This document shows positions 6,904 to 6,916 of a DNA stretch of 6,916 nt, piece by piece (position 1 is the stretch's first letter; the number at the start of each line of letters is the position of its first letter). The stretch is from the NCBI GenBank assembly GCA_019307805.1, contig JAFDIX010000160.1, positions 1-6,916 of the forward strand, written 5' to 3'. This DNA is from Deltaproteobacteria bacterium. GTDB lineage: Bacteria; Desulfobacterota; DSM-4660; Desulfatiglandales; HGW-15. The position numbers and the translations under genes are program-made. Under the pieces are notes generated by a model. It was given only the letters and a program-made list of their open reading frames with translations, did no database searches and was not told the origin of the DNA.

Positions 6904-6916
6904 TTACTTGCTCTCT
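6904..6916 (-). CDS. Possible last codons of an upstream gene (perhaps livH)
   Basis: The minus strand at the right edge reads GAG AGC AAG TAA, ending three bases before the livM ATG. In Liv clusters livH normally precedes livM closely, and a short polar ending such as ESK would suit LivH. Only three sense codons are visible, so this rests on position and spacing, not on similarity. Confidence 0.25.

Overview
The window looks like chromosomal sequence from a Gram-negative bacterium of Desulfobacterota/deltaproteobacterial type. That assignment is an inference from the style of the LivM and LivF proteins (LivM N-terminus, basic LivF C-terminal tail), not from a marker gene. No RNA gene, mobile element, CRISPR array or phage gene is visible.

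Layout. Positions 1-237 (+) hold the last 78 codons of a fumarase/aspartase-superfamily lyase whose main part lies outside the window. Everything else is on the minus strand and reads from right to left. It starts with possible last codons of an upstream gene (6904-6916), followed by a LivM-type branched-chain amino acid ABC permease (5830-6900). A 63-bp gap follows that contains a good terminator-like hairpin with a T6 tract. After it come a LivF-type ABC ATPase (4963-5766) and, 24 bp further on, a very large uncharacterised protein (337-4938, 1533 aa) with a degenerate methyltransferase-like N-terminal region and an HD-like motif near residues 1045-1084. The lyase gene and the large gene converge.

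Main discovery. The 3' end of the large gene is broken by a frameshift that can be read directly. A perfect 7-bp tandem duplication at 357-371 shifts the frame by +1 and makes the protein end in a short nonsense tail at 337. Removing one 7-bp copy joins the frame to a convincing 40-residue C-terminus (234-356), giving a 1565-aa protein whose TAG overlaps the lyase TAA on the opposite strand. So the apparent intergenic region 238-336 is really displaced coding sequence.

How the genes may work together. LivM and LivF are membrane and ATPase parts of a high-affinity importer for branched-chain amino acids or a related hydrophobic or amide substrate. LivG, LivH and the binding protein would have to lie beyond the right edge or elsewhere. 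The large protein follows livF closely in the same direction and could be co-transcribed, but nothing in the sequence ties its role to transport. The terminator-like hairpin inside the liv cluster suggests that livF and the large gene may be expressed less than livM or under attenuation.
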